Assembly (NCBI GenBank): GCA_013339895.1
Contig: JABACO010000012.1
Span: 9,489,777-9,553,776 of the forward strand
DNA: 64,000 nucleotides
Direction of reading: 5' to 3'
Source of the DNA: Ephydatia muelleri
Lineage: Eukaryota; Porifera; Demospongiae; Spongillida; Spongillidae
Under the pieces are notes generated by a model. It ran no database searches. It saw only the letters and a program-made list of their open reading frames with translations, and was not told the origin of the DNA. Shown piece after piece: positions 36,925 through 60,224 of this stretch. The position numbers were made by a program, and so were the translations under genes. Each line of letters begins with the position of its first letter. Within the stretch, counting starts at the first letter, position 1.

Positions 36925-37205
36925 TTATTTCTTCCTGCCACCATAACCTCCTCCTTTTCCTCCTTTCCCACCTTTTTCTCCTCCTCCACTACCACCTCTG
37001 CCACCTCCACCACCTGCCTTGGCTCCTCCTCCTCCACCACCTGCCTTGGCTCCTCCTCCTCCCCCTCCTCCACTACGACCTCCACCACCCGCCTTGGCTC
37101 CTCCTCCCCCTCCTCCTCCATCACCCGTCTTGGCTCCTCCTCCAGCACCCTTGGCCGTTCCACCTGCCCCCTTCCAACTGGCTACACTGCTCCAGCTGAT
37201 GACTG
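36925..37205 (-). CDS. Gene D Gly/Ala/Lys-rich terminal exon
   Basis: It encodes AVISWSSVASWKGAGGTAKG followed by repeats of GGGGGGAKAGGG and ends EKGGKGGKGGGYGGRKK. The stop TAA (36925-36927) lies inside an AATAAA hexamer (36924-36929). Such tails are disordered and often bind nucleic acid or drive condensation; here that is inference. Confidence 0.6.
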
Positions 37206-37334
37206 CTCTCTCCTCCTCACTGTAGTAAAATACATGATCACAGAAGAATGTTAAAGGTCATTGAACAGACCTATGAGTTGTGGCAATCCCTCCAATCGAT
37301 GATTCTGATTCTTTTAAATACACACACCAAACAC

Positions 37335-37403
<69 letters not shown>

Positions 37404-38634
37404 GCGTACCATGAATAATGTCCACACAACATCACAGTGTGTGGCTTACCAGCACAGCTCGATGTGACCCCTAACATGGAATCCTCACTCATCCTTGCAA
37501 CAAAGCGTTCGGCAAAGCAATCAAAGGTGGGGCTATCGATGATCACAATTCTGATGTCCCCCAGGACTGGAGGTCTGCTGGTGAACTGATGGTTGATGAT
37601 GGTATCAATGATCACCTCAGCCACCAGTTCTTTGTCCACTCCAAACACACCACTGCTGATGGCTGGGAGGGCCAGAGACTTGACTAATTGACGTTCGGCC
37701 ATTGACAAAATGTCCTCAACACACTTGGCTATCATCTTCCTGCACTCCTTTGGTGAGCACTGCTGGTCCGGCCCAACCGCATGGTACACATGTTTGCATT
37801 TCAGGGCCCCTCCCCCACTATCTGTCATGGCAACGGCTCCACACTGCACACGTCCATGTGCCTTGACATATGCATCCGATATCTTTTGTAGGGCTCCTTG
37901 GGTGGCATTATTTAGAGCCCCAGCCACTCCTCCCCAGTGCTTCAGCTTGTCATTGGCGGCATTTACGATGACATCAACAACTTCACGTACGAGGTCGGAC
38001 TGCTTTAAAGTGAGGACTCGACCATCCTGTAGATGGAGGGTGTGGTTGCCTAAGGAAATGCCACGCTCTCTCCCTCCTCCCCATCCTGCTCCTGTCAGCT
38101 CTTTGCCCCTGTTCAGCTGCTCCACTAACTCCATCAACATTTTCTGGGCATGGTCAAACTGTCTGGCAGAATTGGACACCAGCTTGATGGCACGATCCTT
38201 CTCAGAGTACACAAACACACACAGCTCAAAGGCTCCATTGAGGTTGGCTACCTCTGCTGACACAGCTGTGCTGTTGGCCACAGGGCTGTGGGTCACTGTC
38301 TTCACCCTCAACTGAGCTGGAGACATTGTCTTCTGGTATGCAGATTGGAATTTGGTGACACATTCATCCACAGCCTCAGGTGTAGGTCCTTGGATGATGG
38401 CAGTACACTCTGAAGGCTTGTACACCACTCCTTCAATGTCCCCATCAGGAAGCTTCTCCAACAAGTAAAGGACGTCTGGACTGAGGTTGGGAAGTTTTAA
38501 CTCATGAGGTGATGTGTGGGTCTTGAGAGGTTTATCTCTTGTGACCTCACCAACATCCAGTGAAGAACCAGTTGATTCTGTCATATGGAACATATGGACA
38601 TTACATGTTAAGCAATTTATTTTGATCCTTCCCC

Positions 38635-38673
<39 letters not shown>

Positions 38674-39985
38674 CATGTATCCTTGCGAAAAAACAGATGG
38701 CATTAATACAATTCTTAAGGAGCCCTTTAGCATACAAAATGATACATGTAGTTGCATGCAACAGCCGATGGTGTGAGCACATGGGAACATAGGGATATGG
38801 GAACATGGGAAACGGGGACCGGGGACATGACGATATGACATCAGAGTATGAGATATGGGCGGAGCATGAGATATGGGCGGAGCATGATATATGGGCGGAG
38901 CATGAGATATGGGCGGAGCATGAGAACAACAGGGAAAGAAAGGAAATTGTGTTTACCTTCCAATGCATTACATCTGCATACTCTCCGGATATCACAGTAA
39001 ATCCCACATCAACGTAACTCTACCTGACACTCCTGGTGACAACAGGCCCCAGGCCATCTCCTGTATCCCCATCTTGCTAAGCACCTCCACGAGTCTTCCC
39101 TGCGAGGCATGCTTGTATACAGAGAACCAGTCCTTTAGTACAGCCAAGATGGCTGCCTCCTTGCTGGTACCCAGGCCATCACTGGGAGGGTTAACGTGCA
39201 AATGACGGCTCAAGTCCTCCAAGGAGAGGAGGTCAGAGAGAACCCTGATCACATCTGAAAGGGTGGCAGTTTCACACATCAGAAGGCTTGCATCATCGAT
39301 CATTTTCTGATGTAATTCCAGTCTGAAGTCTTTAAATGCCTCAGGAGACCCAGTCACGTGGACACTTGCCCGGTTCAGGTTCCACTCCAGGCTCCATTCC
39401 AGGCCCCACTTAGTGGCCAACTGCTGAGTGATGCACGCTAGCCTAATGGACACCGCACCATACTGTATTGTGACCAGTTGGGAGCACTGCAGTGAGAGAG
39501 GGGGAGGAGGGAGTGATGTTCCCAACAGGCCAACTAGTGATGAATCACATACGTCCCTGTACGTATGAACTCGCGCATCCCACAGAATCGCATCTCGCTG
39601 CACATTTACCTTCATAATGTGCGCGAGAAGCTAGCTACCCCACAGTGGAGTCGAGCGAGGCACTGAGTACTCACCATAGACATTACAGCAGGTGGATTTC
39701 CATTATTGTTGAACCAACTATCGCCTCGAAGCCGCGTTCGAACATCTGCAGGACGTGAAGTATGTACTACGTAAGACGAGACGTCACGTGTTCACACACC
39801 ACACCGCTACCTTCCTCGGTGAGGCAGTTGGAGGACACGAGGGCATATTTGGCATCGCTGCTGTCCTTCTGAAGTTCCGTACCCTCACCAAATTGTTTCT
39901 TCAAACGCGCTTGAAGGTCCGGTACCGCGGGAAGGTTGCTGATTATAAACAGTTTCGATTCCGCCCCGGTGGTTACACCTGTCAT
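36925..39985 (-). CDS. Gene D: RRM-like, Death, KH-like, macro protein with Gly-rich tail
   Basis: Exons 39985-39811, 39745-39675, 39609-39024, 38577-37450 and 37205-36925 join in frame to about 746 residues. The start is ATG 39985 (MTGVTTGAESKLFIISNLPA); LFIISNLP resembles an RNP2 strand as in the N-terminal RRM of PARP14/DTX3L-type proteins. Exon 3 holds a second RRM/KH-like strand set (NLNRASVHVTGSPEAFKDFR), then a Death domain (VIRVLSDLLSLEDLSRHLHV; LVEVLSKMGIQEMAWGLL). Exon 4 carries the KH-like block and a macro domain (VDVIVNAANDKLKHWGGVAG; LPAISSGVFGVDKE). The tail is Gly/Ala/Lys repeats ending GGYGGRKK. There is no RING or DTC and no ADP-ribosyltransferase domain in the window. The last acceptor (37206-37207) was chosen to keep the frame and is less certain. 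Confidence 0.82.
37331..37402. repeat. (CA)n microsatellite
   Basis: About 70 bases of CA in the intron between the last two exons of gene D. Confidence 0.95.
38636..38671. repeat. Poly-G run
   Basis: More than 30 consecutive G on the plus strand in the intron between the Death and macro exons of gene D. Farther along (38850-38930) is a tandem repeat of gagatatgggcggagcat, about four copies. Confidence 0.9.
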
Positions 39986-40103
39986 CTCAGCCGTCCCGCG
40001 AGTTTCCTTGGCTACATAGATTTCTGTATGCAATACGTTACCACAGATAAAAAGTGCCGGTACGTACAATACTATTCTGAAAACGCGTGGAGTCTTAAAA
40101 AAA

Positions 40104-40109
40104 TTTTAT
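40104..40109 (-). terminator. Candidate poly(A) signal of UBE4A
   Basis: AATAAA on the minus strand, 72 bases after the UBE4A stop and about 120 bases before the gene D ATG. The two genes are on the same strand with under 200 bases between coding regions. Confidence 0.55.
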
Positions 40110-40180
40110 TTGACAATTTCATTAATATAATAATAGCTGCGCGCAAAATTTGTTTACAATGAAAAATAAATAAAATGACA

Positions 40181-52217
<12,037 letters not shown>

Positions 52218-52259
52218 TGAAAGCAATCCCGTAAACTTATTACGGCAACAATTCACTTC

Positions 52260-52560
52260 AGGTGCACGTGACAGTTAGTCATTTTATTGTACAATTATAC
52301 TCAAATTTATCAAATTTGGTTATAAAATTATCAAATGGTATAATATGGCATGTGATTTGTGGGAAAAAAATTACATGGAATAAGCAGAGATAATTATAGT
52401 CCAGCTATTATAGGATGATATTCTATTCATCGATATGCCTAACCGCAGGCAGAACTAGATCAAGAAGATTGCAGCAAACTCGTAAGGTGCTCTCTGCTGT
52501 CGCTGGCATGGCATCAAAGCCCTTGCAAGTTTTGTGCGTGTGCGAAGGCTAGGCAAGTGT
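52260..52560. promoter_or_regulatory. Presumed UBE4A upstream region
   Basis: AT-rich sequence directly upstream of the UBE4A ATG. No TATA box or clear initiator stands out. The TIR element at 52570 bounds it. Confidence 0.3.
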
Positions 52561-52569
52561 GGTGTTAAA

Positions 52570-52822
52570 TAGTCTCGTTCCCAGGCATAATAGCGTGATA
52601 AACTTTTTTGTTCCGTGGCGCACGAAATAGTGCGCCCCAATCAAATTGGTTACGCAGCAGGTCGAAAGCAGGAGAGCATAACAGATAGACTTTCCGCTTC
52701 CAGTTGGCATATGGCTAAAAGCACCGTTCCACCCCATGAGTGACTGATGGCGCCAACCAATTTGATTGGGGCGCACTGCGCCACGGAACAAATTCTTACG
52801 TAGTGATCTGAGAACGAGACTA
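52570..52822. mobile_element. 253-base TIR element carrying a helicase fragment
   Basis: The ends tagtctcgttcccagg and, in reverse complement, tagtctcgttctcaga begin long imperfect terminal inverted repeats that also share tttgttccgtggcgca and gcgccccaatcaaattggtt. The 8-base flanks gtgttaaa (52562-52569) and gtgttcaa (52823-52830) match at seven positions, as expected for an 8-bp target duplication (hAT-like). The minus-strand interior reads NGAFSHMPTGSGKSICYALL, the Walker A region of a RecQ-like helicase. It is non-autonomous. Confidence 0.75.
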
Positions 52823-53044
52823 GTGTTCAATTGGGACGGCGCGCATCCTGGACAGCAGGGCCTCACAGACCCCGACGATATCCTCACAACCTTCACCACG
52901 GCCTTCCATACTTTCACACGATACACAGCAGCTGTCATTGTCACAACCATTGTACGGCAGCTGCATGTGTTTCCAGAGCTTTCGCCATCCGATCCAATTC
53001 CTACTGCATCGCTCTCTGCTCCACCTACTCCGATTCGCTACCTT

Positions 53045-53886
53045 TTCATTCGCCGTTTTCGTCGCCTTTGTCTTCAACACAGCAGCTGTCCTCAAGACCT
53101 TGTTGCAAGTGCAATGATGTTAATGCCAGATGTAAGTCATGCGTCTGTGTCAGGTCAAAGCGGCCTTGCTCAAGCTGTGCTCCAGGAAAACAAGGTAGGT
53201 GCTCATACTCTTCCCACCGTCCATCGCCATTCTCTGCAAGGGCCTTCTTCACACATTCATCACCACCTGCATCACCTGCGAGGTGCCCCTCCCTCCCCCC
53301 CTCCCCCCCCCCCCCCCCCCCCAATTCTTCCCAACCATCTTTAGAACTGACTCTACTCCCCTACATTCCCTTCTCAACCTTCATCTCCTCCTACATTCCC
53401 TTCTCAACCTTCAAGCAGCCTCCTTCTCACACTCATTGCAACTACAGGCCCACTCCTGAGACCTCTCTCCCCTCAACCTCACACCACACTTCTTCGGGTG
53501 CATTCATTAGAAAGAGATGTCTTGTGGTTGGTTGCCCTGCTCAGGTTGCCTCATCTATGTGGTACATGTCACTCCACACTAAAGGAGCTCTCCCTGGGGG
53601 CATACCATCAGAATGGTTAGGGGACCACAATCTGTTTGTCTGCCCCAGATGTTTTGAGTTAGTAGCCAAGTCTAGACAAGCCTCTCATCTCCATCAATGT
53701 TCTCAGAGGGAGCCCTGCACCAGTCCTCCCTCACCTGCACCAGTCCTCCCTCACCTGCCTATTTCCACCCCACCACTACAGGCCAATCAGGATCTGCCTA
53801 CATTTGAACAGGTATGTCGATCGAATCATCCTACTTTGCACTTTGTCCCAGACCAGCTTTTGCAAGAGCTCTGTCATCAGCATTGA
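53045..53886 (+). pseudogene. LINE N-terminal zinc-finger region
   Basis: Open frame with a dense cysteine cluster (about residues 70-115 of the frame opening at 52831) and, later, WYMSLHTKGALPGGIPSEWL and VCPRCFELVAKSRQASHLHQ. R2-like LINEs use such N-terminal fingers for target DNA binding. The frame closes at 53884-53886. An isolated C-run lies at 53300-53322. Confidence 0.6.
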
Positions 53887-54063
53887 GAGATGTAATCCTT
53901 TGGAATTCTGAGGAGGCTTGGTTAAAGCTCCCTAAATGTGTTCTCCCATAAAGGATCTAACATCTCATACACCCAAACAATCTCTTTGCAATATGTAGTT
54001 GAACAATGACCTTGCAACTCTTTGGGCAATGGCAAAGAGTCGTGCAATTAGCAACAGCTCCAA

Positions 54064-54118
54064 AGATGCCCATGCCCATGTCCGTGCCCATGCCCATGCC
54101 CATGCCCATGCCCACACC

Positions 54119-54152
<34 letters not shown>

Positions 54153-54156
54153 TCCG

Positions 54157-54210
<54 letters not shown>

Positions 54211-54215
54211 CGCAT
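54064..54215. repeat. (CATGCC)n hexanucleotide array
   Basis: About 25 copies of the hexamer catgcc with cgtgcc and caccca variants. It lies within the LINE, between its zinc-finger and RT parts. Confidence 0.97.
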
Positions 54216-54469
54216 TGAAGAATGATAGAAAGGTAATTAATTCTGCAGTCTCCTTTGGTCATTCAGGACAGATGGGTAAAACCTGTCAGCATGTTGGACC
54301 AAACAATGACACAATCTGGCGCTTGGTACAGGCAAGCATCCAACCTGCCCACCTCCAATAACATCATAACAATATCTTTGAACCTGTATCACTCAACTCA
54401 GCCTTTGACATCCTTGCTATCCTGTGATCCTTCCCCAAGGCACATCTGCTGGCCTTTCAGGCCTTTCCG

Positions 54470-54660
54470 CTCAGCATTTGCTTGATCCCAGCAAATGCAA
54501 TATTAGCTATGCTTGACATTACGAGTCTTTATGCCAATATACCTCAACAAGGAGTGGAATGTTGCATCGAGTATGTGCAAAAATATATAAATACTTTAGA
54601 ATTTGACATACCAGACAACGTCATTAGAACCCTGTTCCAATTTGTGGTGATGCTGCATCA
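54470..54660 (+). mobile_element. Penelope-like RT fragment
   Basis: The frame reads IPANAILAMLDITSLYANIP followed by QQGVECCIEYVQKYINTLEF. The D-x-T-S-L-Y-x-N-I-P motif is characteristic of Penelope-like element reverse transcriptases. No GIY-YIG domain is visible. It is only about 60 codons, nested in the LINE. Confidence 0.7.
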
Positions 54661-55679
54661 GTTCCTCTCCACACACCCATCAGATCTTGGCTTCTGGAAA
54701 GGTCCCTTTGTTTGTGTCAGCTTTCTTGGCAGGTGGCAAGCTGATTGCCCTGAGCAAAAATAAGGAAGGATGTCTCCCTGATGTCAGACCCATTGCAATG
54801 GGGGAAACACTGCGTAGACTGACAGAAAAGTGTATTTGCGCCATCCTAAAGAAAAAGATCTCTTCATTCTTTCAGCCTTCACAATTTGGGGTTGCTTGCA
54901 CACGGGTGGTGCGGAGAAGATTGTGCATAGCTTAAGGAGTTGCAAAGAGGATAAGTGACTGAGTGTGGTTTTCAAGGTGGACATGTTCAATGCCTTTACC
55001 AGGCAGGCAGTCCTGGACGAGTGTGCTGCATTCTTCCCAGAGCTATTGCCATGGGTCTCTTGGTGTTATGGGGCACACACTTGACTATGGCACCCATTAG
55101 GCATGATTAGCTCTCAGACAGGAGTACAGCAAGGGGCCCCCTCGGCCCAATGTTGTTTGCTTTTGGTCCTCCATAAGGTTGTGACTAGCTTTGAGGCAGA
55201 TGATGATTGCTATCACATCCTACTGGATGCATGGTATGGTACTGTTATTGCAGGAGATAGATCACGTGCCTTACATCTCATTGAGGAGCTGGGTCCACAC
55301 GTGGGGCCAGAGGAGCAGAGGAGCTGGGTCCACACGTGGGGCTTCACATGAACTTCCCTAAATGTGAATTGTTCAGCAGAAATGGTAACTCATTTTTTCC
55401 ACCTAGTGAAGCTTTCCCATCTACCCAACCTGGACATTTTAGGGGTTCCAATCGGGACTTTGTACACTATTCTCAATTAATCGCAGAGAAATGGATGCAT
55501 GCCAAGGCTTATTAAAGGCACTAGTTGATGTCTTGGCAGTTGACTTTCATGTTTTAATAATAATGATATGGATTTTTGGTGTATGCAGTTTGTAATTGTC
55601 ATAATATTAATAAATTTATTTATTTATTTTTATTTCTATTTTAATTCTGCAGGGTTAAACGAGACAAAATTTTGAAATA

Positions 55680-56115
55680 ACCAAGTCATAAATAGAAAAA
55701 TAGACTCTCCAGCGATTATATGGTCTGCATTTTCCCCTTCCACATGACTTCCTCTTCATCCCTCACACAGGACTCCTCTTTAATTTGCGATGACTGCTAG
55801 TTAGTGATTGGAACATACTAAAAGACGCGCATGTTCCTTTCCCACACCCTTGAACATGTACTGCTATATAATACACTAGTACAGGCTAACACAGGAAATG
55901 AGAAATGTCACTGTGGCTGGAGAGTTAATACTTTGCAATACTCAACATGGTGAACCCAGTCCACCAATCAAAACTACAGAACGCAACATTGAATTCCTGG
56001 GGTGAAGTGTATTGCCATTTCTTGTTGTAAACGTGAGCATATGATCTTGTTGCAGAAGAATGATGCCAGGTGTAGATATAGTCTGGGTACCCGACTAATG
56101 ATGGGTAGGCTAGAA
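55680..56115 (+). repeat. Inverted-pair repeat, left copy
   Basis: About 430 bases matching 60225-60640 in reverse complement. Shared pieces are gactgctagttagtgattg, actcaacatggtgaacccag-type, gaattcctggggtgaagtgt and gggtacccgactaatgatgg. It interrupts the LINE between its RT and endonuclease parts. Confidence 0.8.
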
Positions 56116-56929
56116 GCTTTAATTTGTCTGTCCATGGGGGTTAACATTGCATATCAATCTGCTTCTTCCTGTATATGGTGTTGTATGCTGATGATCTGTA
56201 CATCAGTTTAAATAATGTATGTAGATAAAAATAATTGAATCTTCTCCTCTTCTATTCTGTTGTGCAGCACACAAACTACACAGTTCTTGTCTGGAAGTTA
56301 AAGGTGGAGGCTGGTAATCAGTTAACACCTGACTTAAGGCAATCTCACCCAGCAGATGTTCTGGTGGCTGATTGGGAGAGAGAATAGCCAGCTGCTTGTG
56401 ATATTACTATTACCTCACCACTCACCCAGGCTGCTTTTTTGAATGATGCAGGTACTGCAACAGCTGTTGCCAAGTCTTGCAAGCATGTTTCCAATGGCCC
56501 TAAATGCCAGGAACTGGGCTGGGTGTGCGTTCCCCTGGCCATTGAGATATATGGCAACTGGGGCAGAGAAGCAAACATCACATTCTCCTGTTTGGCCTCT
56601 CGACTTGCAGTTTGTGCTGCTCTGTCTAAAAATAAGGTCACTGCAGATCTTTATGGCAGACTGAGCCTCATACTTACATTGTCTGTGGCAAGAGCCATTT
56701 TGGCAAGAAGCCTGCCCCAACCTTCTGACTAATTAGTGTAGTTTGTGCATTATGTTTGGAACTGTAGAGATAGTGTTAAAGTAGTTTTGTAATATATAAT
56801 TGTGTTATTATTGGTATTATTGCATTTATAACTTAAACACAAAATACAATGGGCTGTTCAAATGAATACATCAAATTTATTTGTAGACTATTTGTAATTA
56901 CTAATTACCACCTCTGATAGATGTTGATA

Positions 56930-59110
56930 TCACAGGTTCCCATGTTGAGAAGGCAGCCCGGCAGATTCAGGGGAGTGCAGGTCCTGGTGGATCCACAGCG
57001 TCACATTGGCAAGGCTTCCTTCTACGTTATGGAGCACACAGTGCGAAATTACGTGATGCAGTGGCTAAACTCTCCAGACGTTTAGCTAACAGCATTGTGG
57101 AATGGTCAGACATCAGGGCACTGATGTCCAGTCGTTTGGTTGCACTGGATAAGTGCCCTGGTGTTCGACCTATTGCTATTGGAGAGATTCCCAGACGTAT
57201 CTTACGCAAAGTCATTGCCATGGCAACACATGATGATATTACAGATCTGTGTGGTGTAGACCAGTTATGCTCAGGCTTGAAAAAGTGGCATTGAAGTCAG
57301 TCCATGCTATGCGAGAGCTGTATGAGGAAAACCATACAGCCTGGTGTGGGTTACTTCTTGTGGATGCCAGGAATGCCTTTTAATTCATTGCACAGGGTCG
57401 CTGCCCTTTGGAACTCTCCTATTCAATGGCCTCGCTGTTCCAGATTATTGTTTAACACCTATCGTGGCTACCCATCACTCATTTTACAAGGATCAAACAA
57501 GTCTGAAGCTCTCTACAGCAAAGAAGGTGTTGGTCAAGGTGACCCTTTGTCCATGCTGATGTATGCTTCTGCACTGATACCACTCTTTCAATCACTCTCA
57601 AATCCTTCTACATGGATCCAAAACTGGTATGCAGACGATTCCTCCTGCGCAGCCAAGCTCACTGATCTCTGTGACTGGTTTGACAAGCTCTGTGACCTTG
57701 GTCCCAAGTACGGATATCATCCAGAGCCAGAGAAGTGTATCCTTATTGTTGATGCAGAACATGAAGCTGAAGCCAAGTCAATGTTTCAATACCTGGGTAT
57801 TAAGGTTGTGAATGGCTACCGCTTCTTAGGAGGGTTCATTGGAGATCAGGAAACCACAAAACAATTTCTGCACAACAAGATCACAGGGTGGGTGAACAAT
57901 CTTCTCAAAGCTGCTGCGTCACAGCCCCAAGCAGCTTTTTCTGCACTATCCAAATCCATGCAGTTTGAGTGGTCCTACCTACAAAGAATCTGAGGAAGCA
58001 TTTACTCCCATCTGGAACACTTTGAACCAATATTTCTGGCCTGCTATTCTTGAGGGTACCATCTATGATCAAGAAAAGCAACTATTCTCTATTCCTGCAC
58101 GATTAGGTGGCATGGGAGTTCGCAATCCAACTGAAAATGCTAAAATTGCCTATACCACATCCAGAGCAGGCACAAGACACATTGTCGACGCCATCAAAGG
58201 AAAGATGGAGTTCTCTTTACCTGATCACAATGCTCTAATGTCTGATGCAATGGCAAACATGCACACCACCCTCCAGCAGCAAGATGAAGTCATACTTCAC
58301 ACAACATTGGCCAATTCTGAACTAAATGCAAAAACAAGACGGGCAATACAACGGGCAGTAGAGGGCAGGACATCATCATGGTTAACAGCTCTGCCTCTTG
58401 CTCACCATCACTTTGACCTATCTGCCACAGAATCCCGTGATGCCCTCGCACTGCGATATAATAGACCATTACTGAAGTTGCCAACCAATTGTGATGGATG
58501 CGGAGCTGCATCTAGTTTGGAGCATGCCCTTGACTGCAAGAAGAGAGGTCTGGTAACGCAAAGTTAGAGATGTTATTGGCGACCTAGCATCACTTGTTTA
58601 CAAGGAAGTCATAAAAGAACCAATCGTGCAAGAGGCAAATGAGGCAGAAGGTGTACCCCCTCCCTAATCGCTGACCTAAGTATCAGAGGTGTATGGCAGC
58701 CCCAGACCGTGGTGTTGTTTGATGTAGGTGTCACAGACACTGACGCCCCATCACACTCACAACGAGATGTTACTGCCATTCTCTCTTCAGTTGAGGAAGA
58801 AAAGAAGAAGAAATACTCAGAAGCAGCAGCTCTTTGCCGAGCCTCCTTCACACCTCTTGTTGTGCCAGTTGACGGAGTCTTGGGTCGAGAAGCAAATTTT
58901 TTTGTCAAACAACGTGCTCAGAAACTTGCCCATAAGTGGGAAAAATCCAACAGTGAAGTACTAGGATGGATGAGAGCATGACTTTCATTCGCTATACTCA
59001 GAGCAACAAACCTCTGTCTGAGGGGCTCTTGCACCAAATGGAGGAGTGCAATTGGTACGGACGATGGAGCAGGGTTGCCCACTGTCTTTGCCTGAATGTC
59101 ATGCTTAAAA
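56930..59110 (+). mobile_element. Second LINE family, relatively well preserved
   Basis: RT blocks: VDITGSHVEKAARQIQGSAG, CPGVRPIAIGEIPRRILRKV, LLVDARNAFNSLHRVAALWN, EGVGQGDPLSMLMYASALIP and the active site WYADDSSCAAKL. Further on are ARLGGMGVRNP, a zinc knuckle (CDGCGAASSLEHALDCKKRG) and IRGVWQPQTVVLFDVGVTDT, the restriction-like endonuclease region. Frame changes occur near 57290, 57985, 58560 and 58660. It is truncated at the 5' end. It belongs to the same endonuclease group but is clearly a different family from 6773-9420. Confidence 0.85.
57304..57993 (+). pseudogene. RT palm/fingers of the second LINE
   Basis: 230 codons open, with GVGQGDPLSMLMYASALIPL and NWYADDSSCAAKLTDLCDWF, then KYGYHPEPEKCILIVDAEHE. 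Catalytic aspartates are present. The frame continues one shift later at 57965 as SGPTYKESEEAFTPIWNTLN. The knuckle follows near 58490-58540. Confidence 0.85.
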
Positions 59111-59119
59111 ATCTTTATC

Positions 59120-60220
59120 ATTTATCTCTTTATCATTTTTATTTATTATTTGTTGGTTTCATTTGCGCATATTGTATTCATGTTGTATAATTCATTGTTA
59201 TTCTGAATTATAGATTCACATGATATATATGCAAGTAATCTGACTACGAATAGAGATACAGTCCTAGACAGGATAGCATTATACAGGATTATATTAATAG
59301 GTAGTTATAAATAGGTACTAGGTAGTAGTGATTAATAACAAGTTCAAATAAGAAGTTCTACCAGTTCGACTAGGTCTTCAATCCACTACCCAGGGACCTC
59401 ACCCTGGCAGTGCATAGGGCAGAATGTCAATGGACTCAATATATTATGATATAATATTATTTGGAACAGTTCACGTGTATTTGTTATTGTGTTATCTTTT
59501 AACACATGTTTTTTTTTTAAAAGTTCAAATAAGAAGGGATTCTGATGACATAGATTATAATGTTTAAACAATTGTAAATATGCAAAACGATTCACATAAT
59601 CAGATGCCAAAAAATTAAATGTTTGGCCATTAATAACTCTTCAGTAAGAAATTTAGGCTACAGTATTAGCCACATAGTCACTAATAATCATAACAGGTGG
59701 TCATTTAATGAATTTTTAATAATTAACTGACTGAAATTTAACAAGCAAGATATTCAATAAATCAGTACATATAATTAACATAATTGTTATGTACCGTTGG
59801 TTTAAAATTTATGTACATTAAATTTTGATTTTAGTCAGTTAATTAAATCCTTCCCATCTGATAGAGCCTTCTGTAATCTCCTCTGTAGGTCACCTTGAAC
59901 CCATCCAGTGGTGGCTAGGTTTGCATCCCTCTTGTGGTGGAATTCAGTGTTTCTCATGTTTGGCATCAAGGTTTGCCATCCATTTGTTCATCATGATCAC
60001 AAGCCACCTTTGATTCAAGACTGCACATTTGTTCAGTGGGGGCCAATGCTATAGGTCCTAGAATATCAGTGTGCATGTGTTTTACCTGTATTGTGTTATA
60101 TGGTAAATTTTTTTTTGTCATAATTTCTTCCTAAGCTATTATAGTAAAGGAAAGTTAATTAACAAACTGAATTTATTAATAAAAGTATTTTCGTTGATAT
60201 CATAAGCATACAGCCCCATA
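59120..60220. other. AT-rich intergenic stretch
   Basis: No gene is seen. The first 200 bases are the LINE's AT-rich tail; a poly-T run at 59507-59518 and several aatt-rich segments follow. Confidence 0.4.
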
Positions 60221-60224
60221 CCCG

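Larger units (their letters stand above)
53045..56740 (+). mobile_element. Degenerate LINE, same group as 6773-9420, with its 5' half
   Basis: The 5' part keeps an N-terminal Cys-rich region (CCKCNDVNARCKSCVCVRSK, then CSSCAPGKQGRC) and a zinc finger (FVCPRCFELVAKSRQASHLH). RT pieces follow: CLPDVRPIAMGETLRRL, FFQPSQFGVACT and QTGVQQGAPSAQCCLLL (54690-55200). The endonuclease end is at 56340-56730 (PADVLVADW, LGWVCVPLAIEIYGNWGREA). Frameshifts, stops, a Penelope fragment and an inserted repeat (55680-56115) break it. Confidence 0.75.

Noticed and set aside
36883-37254. Pro-, Ser- and Leu-rich plus-strand frames
   Set aside because: They are the complement of gene D's Gly/Ala/Lys-rich tail exon.
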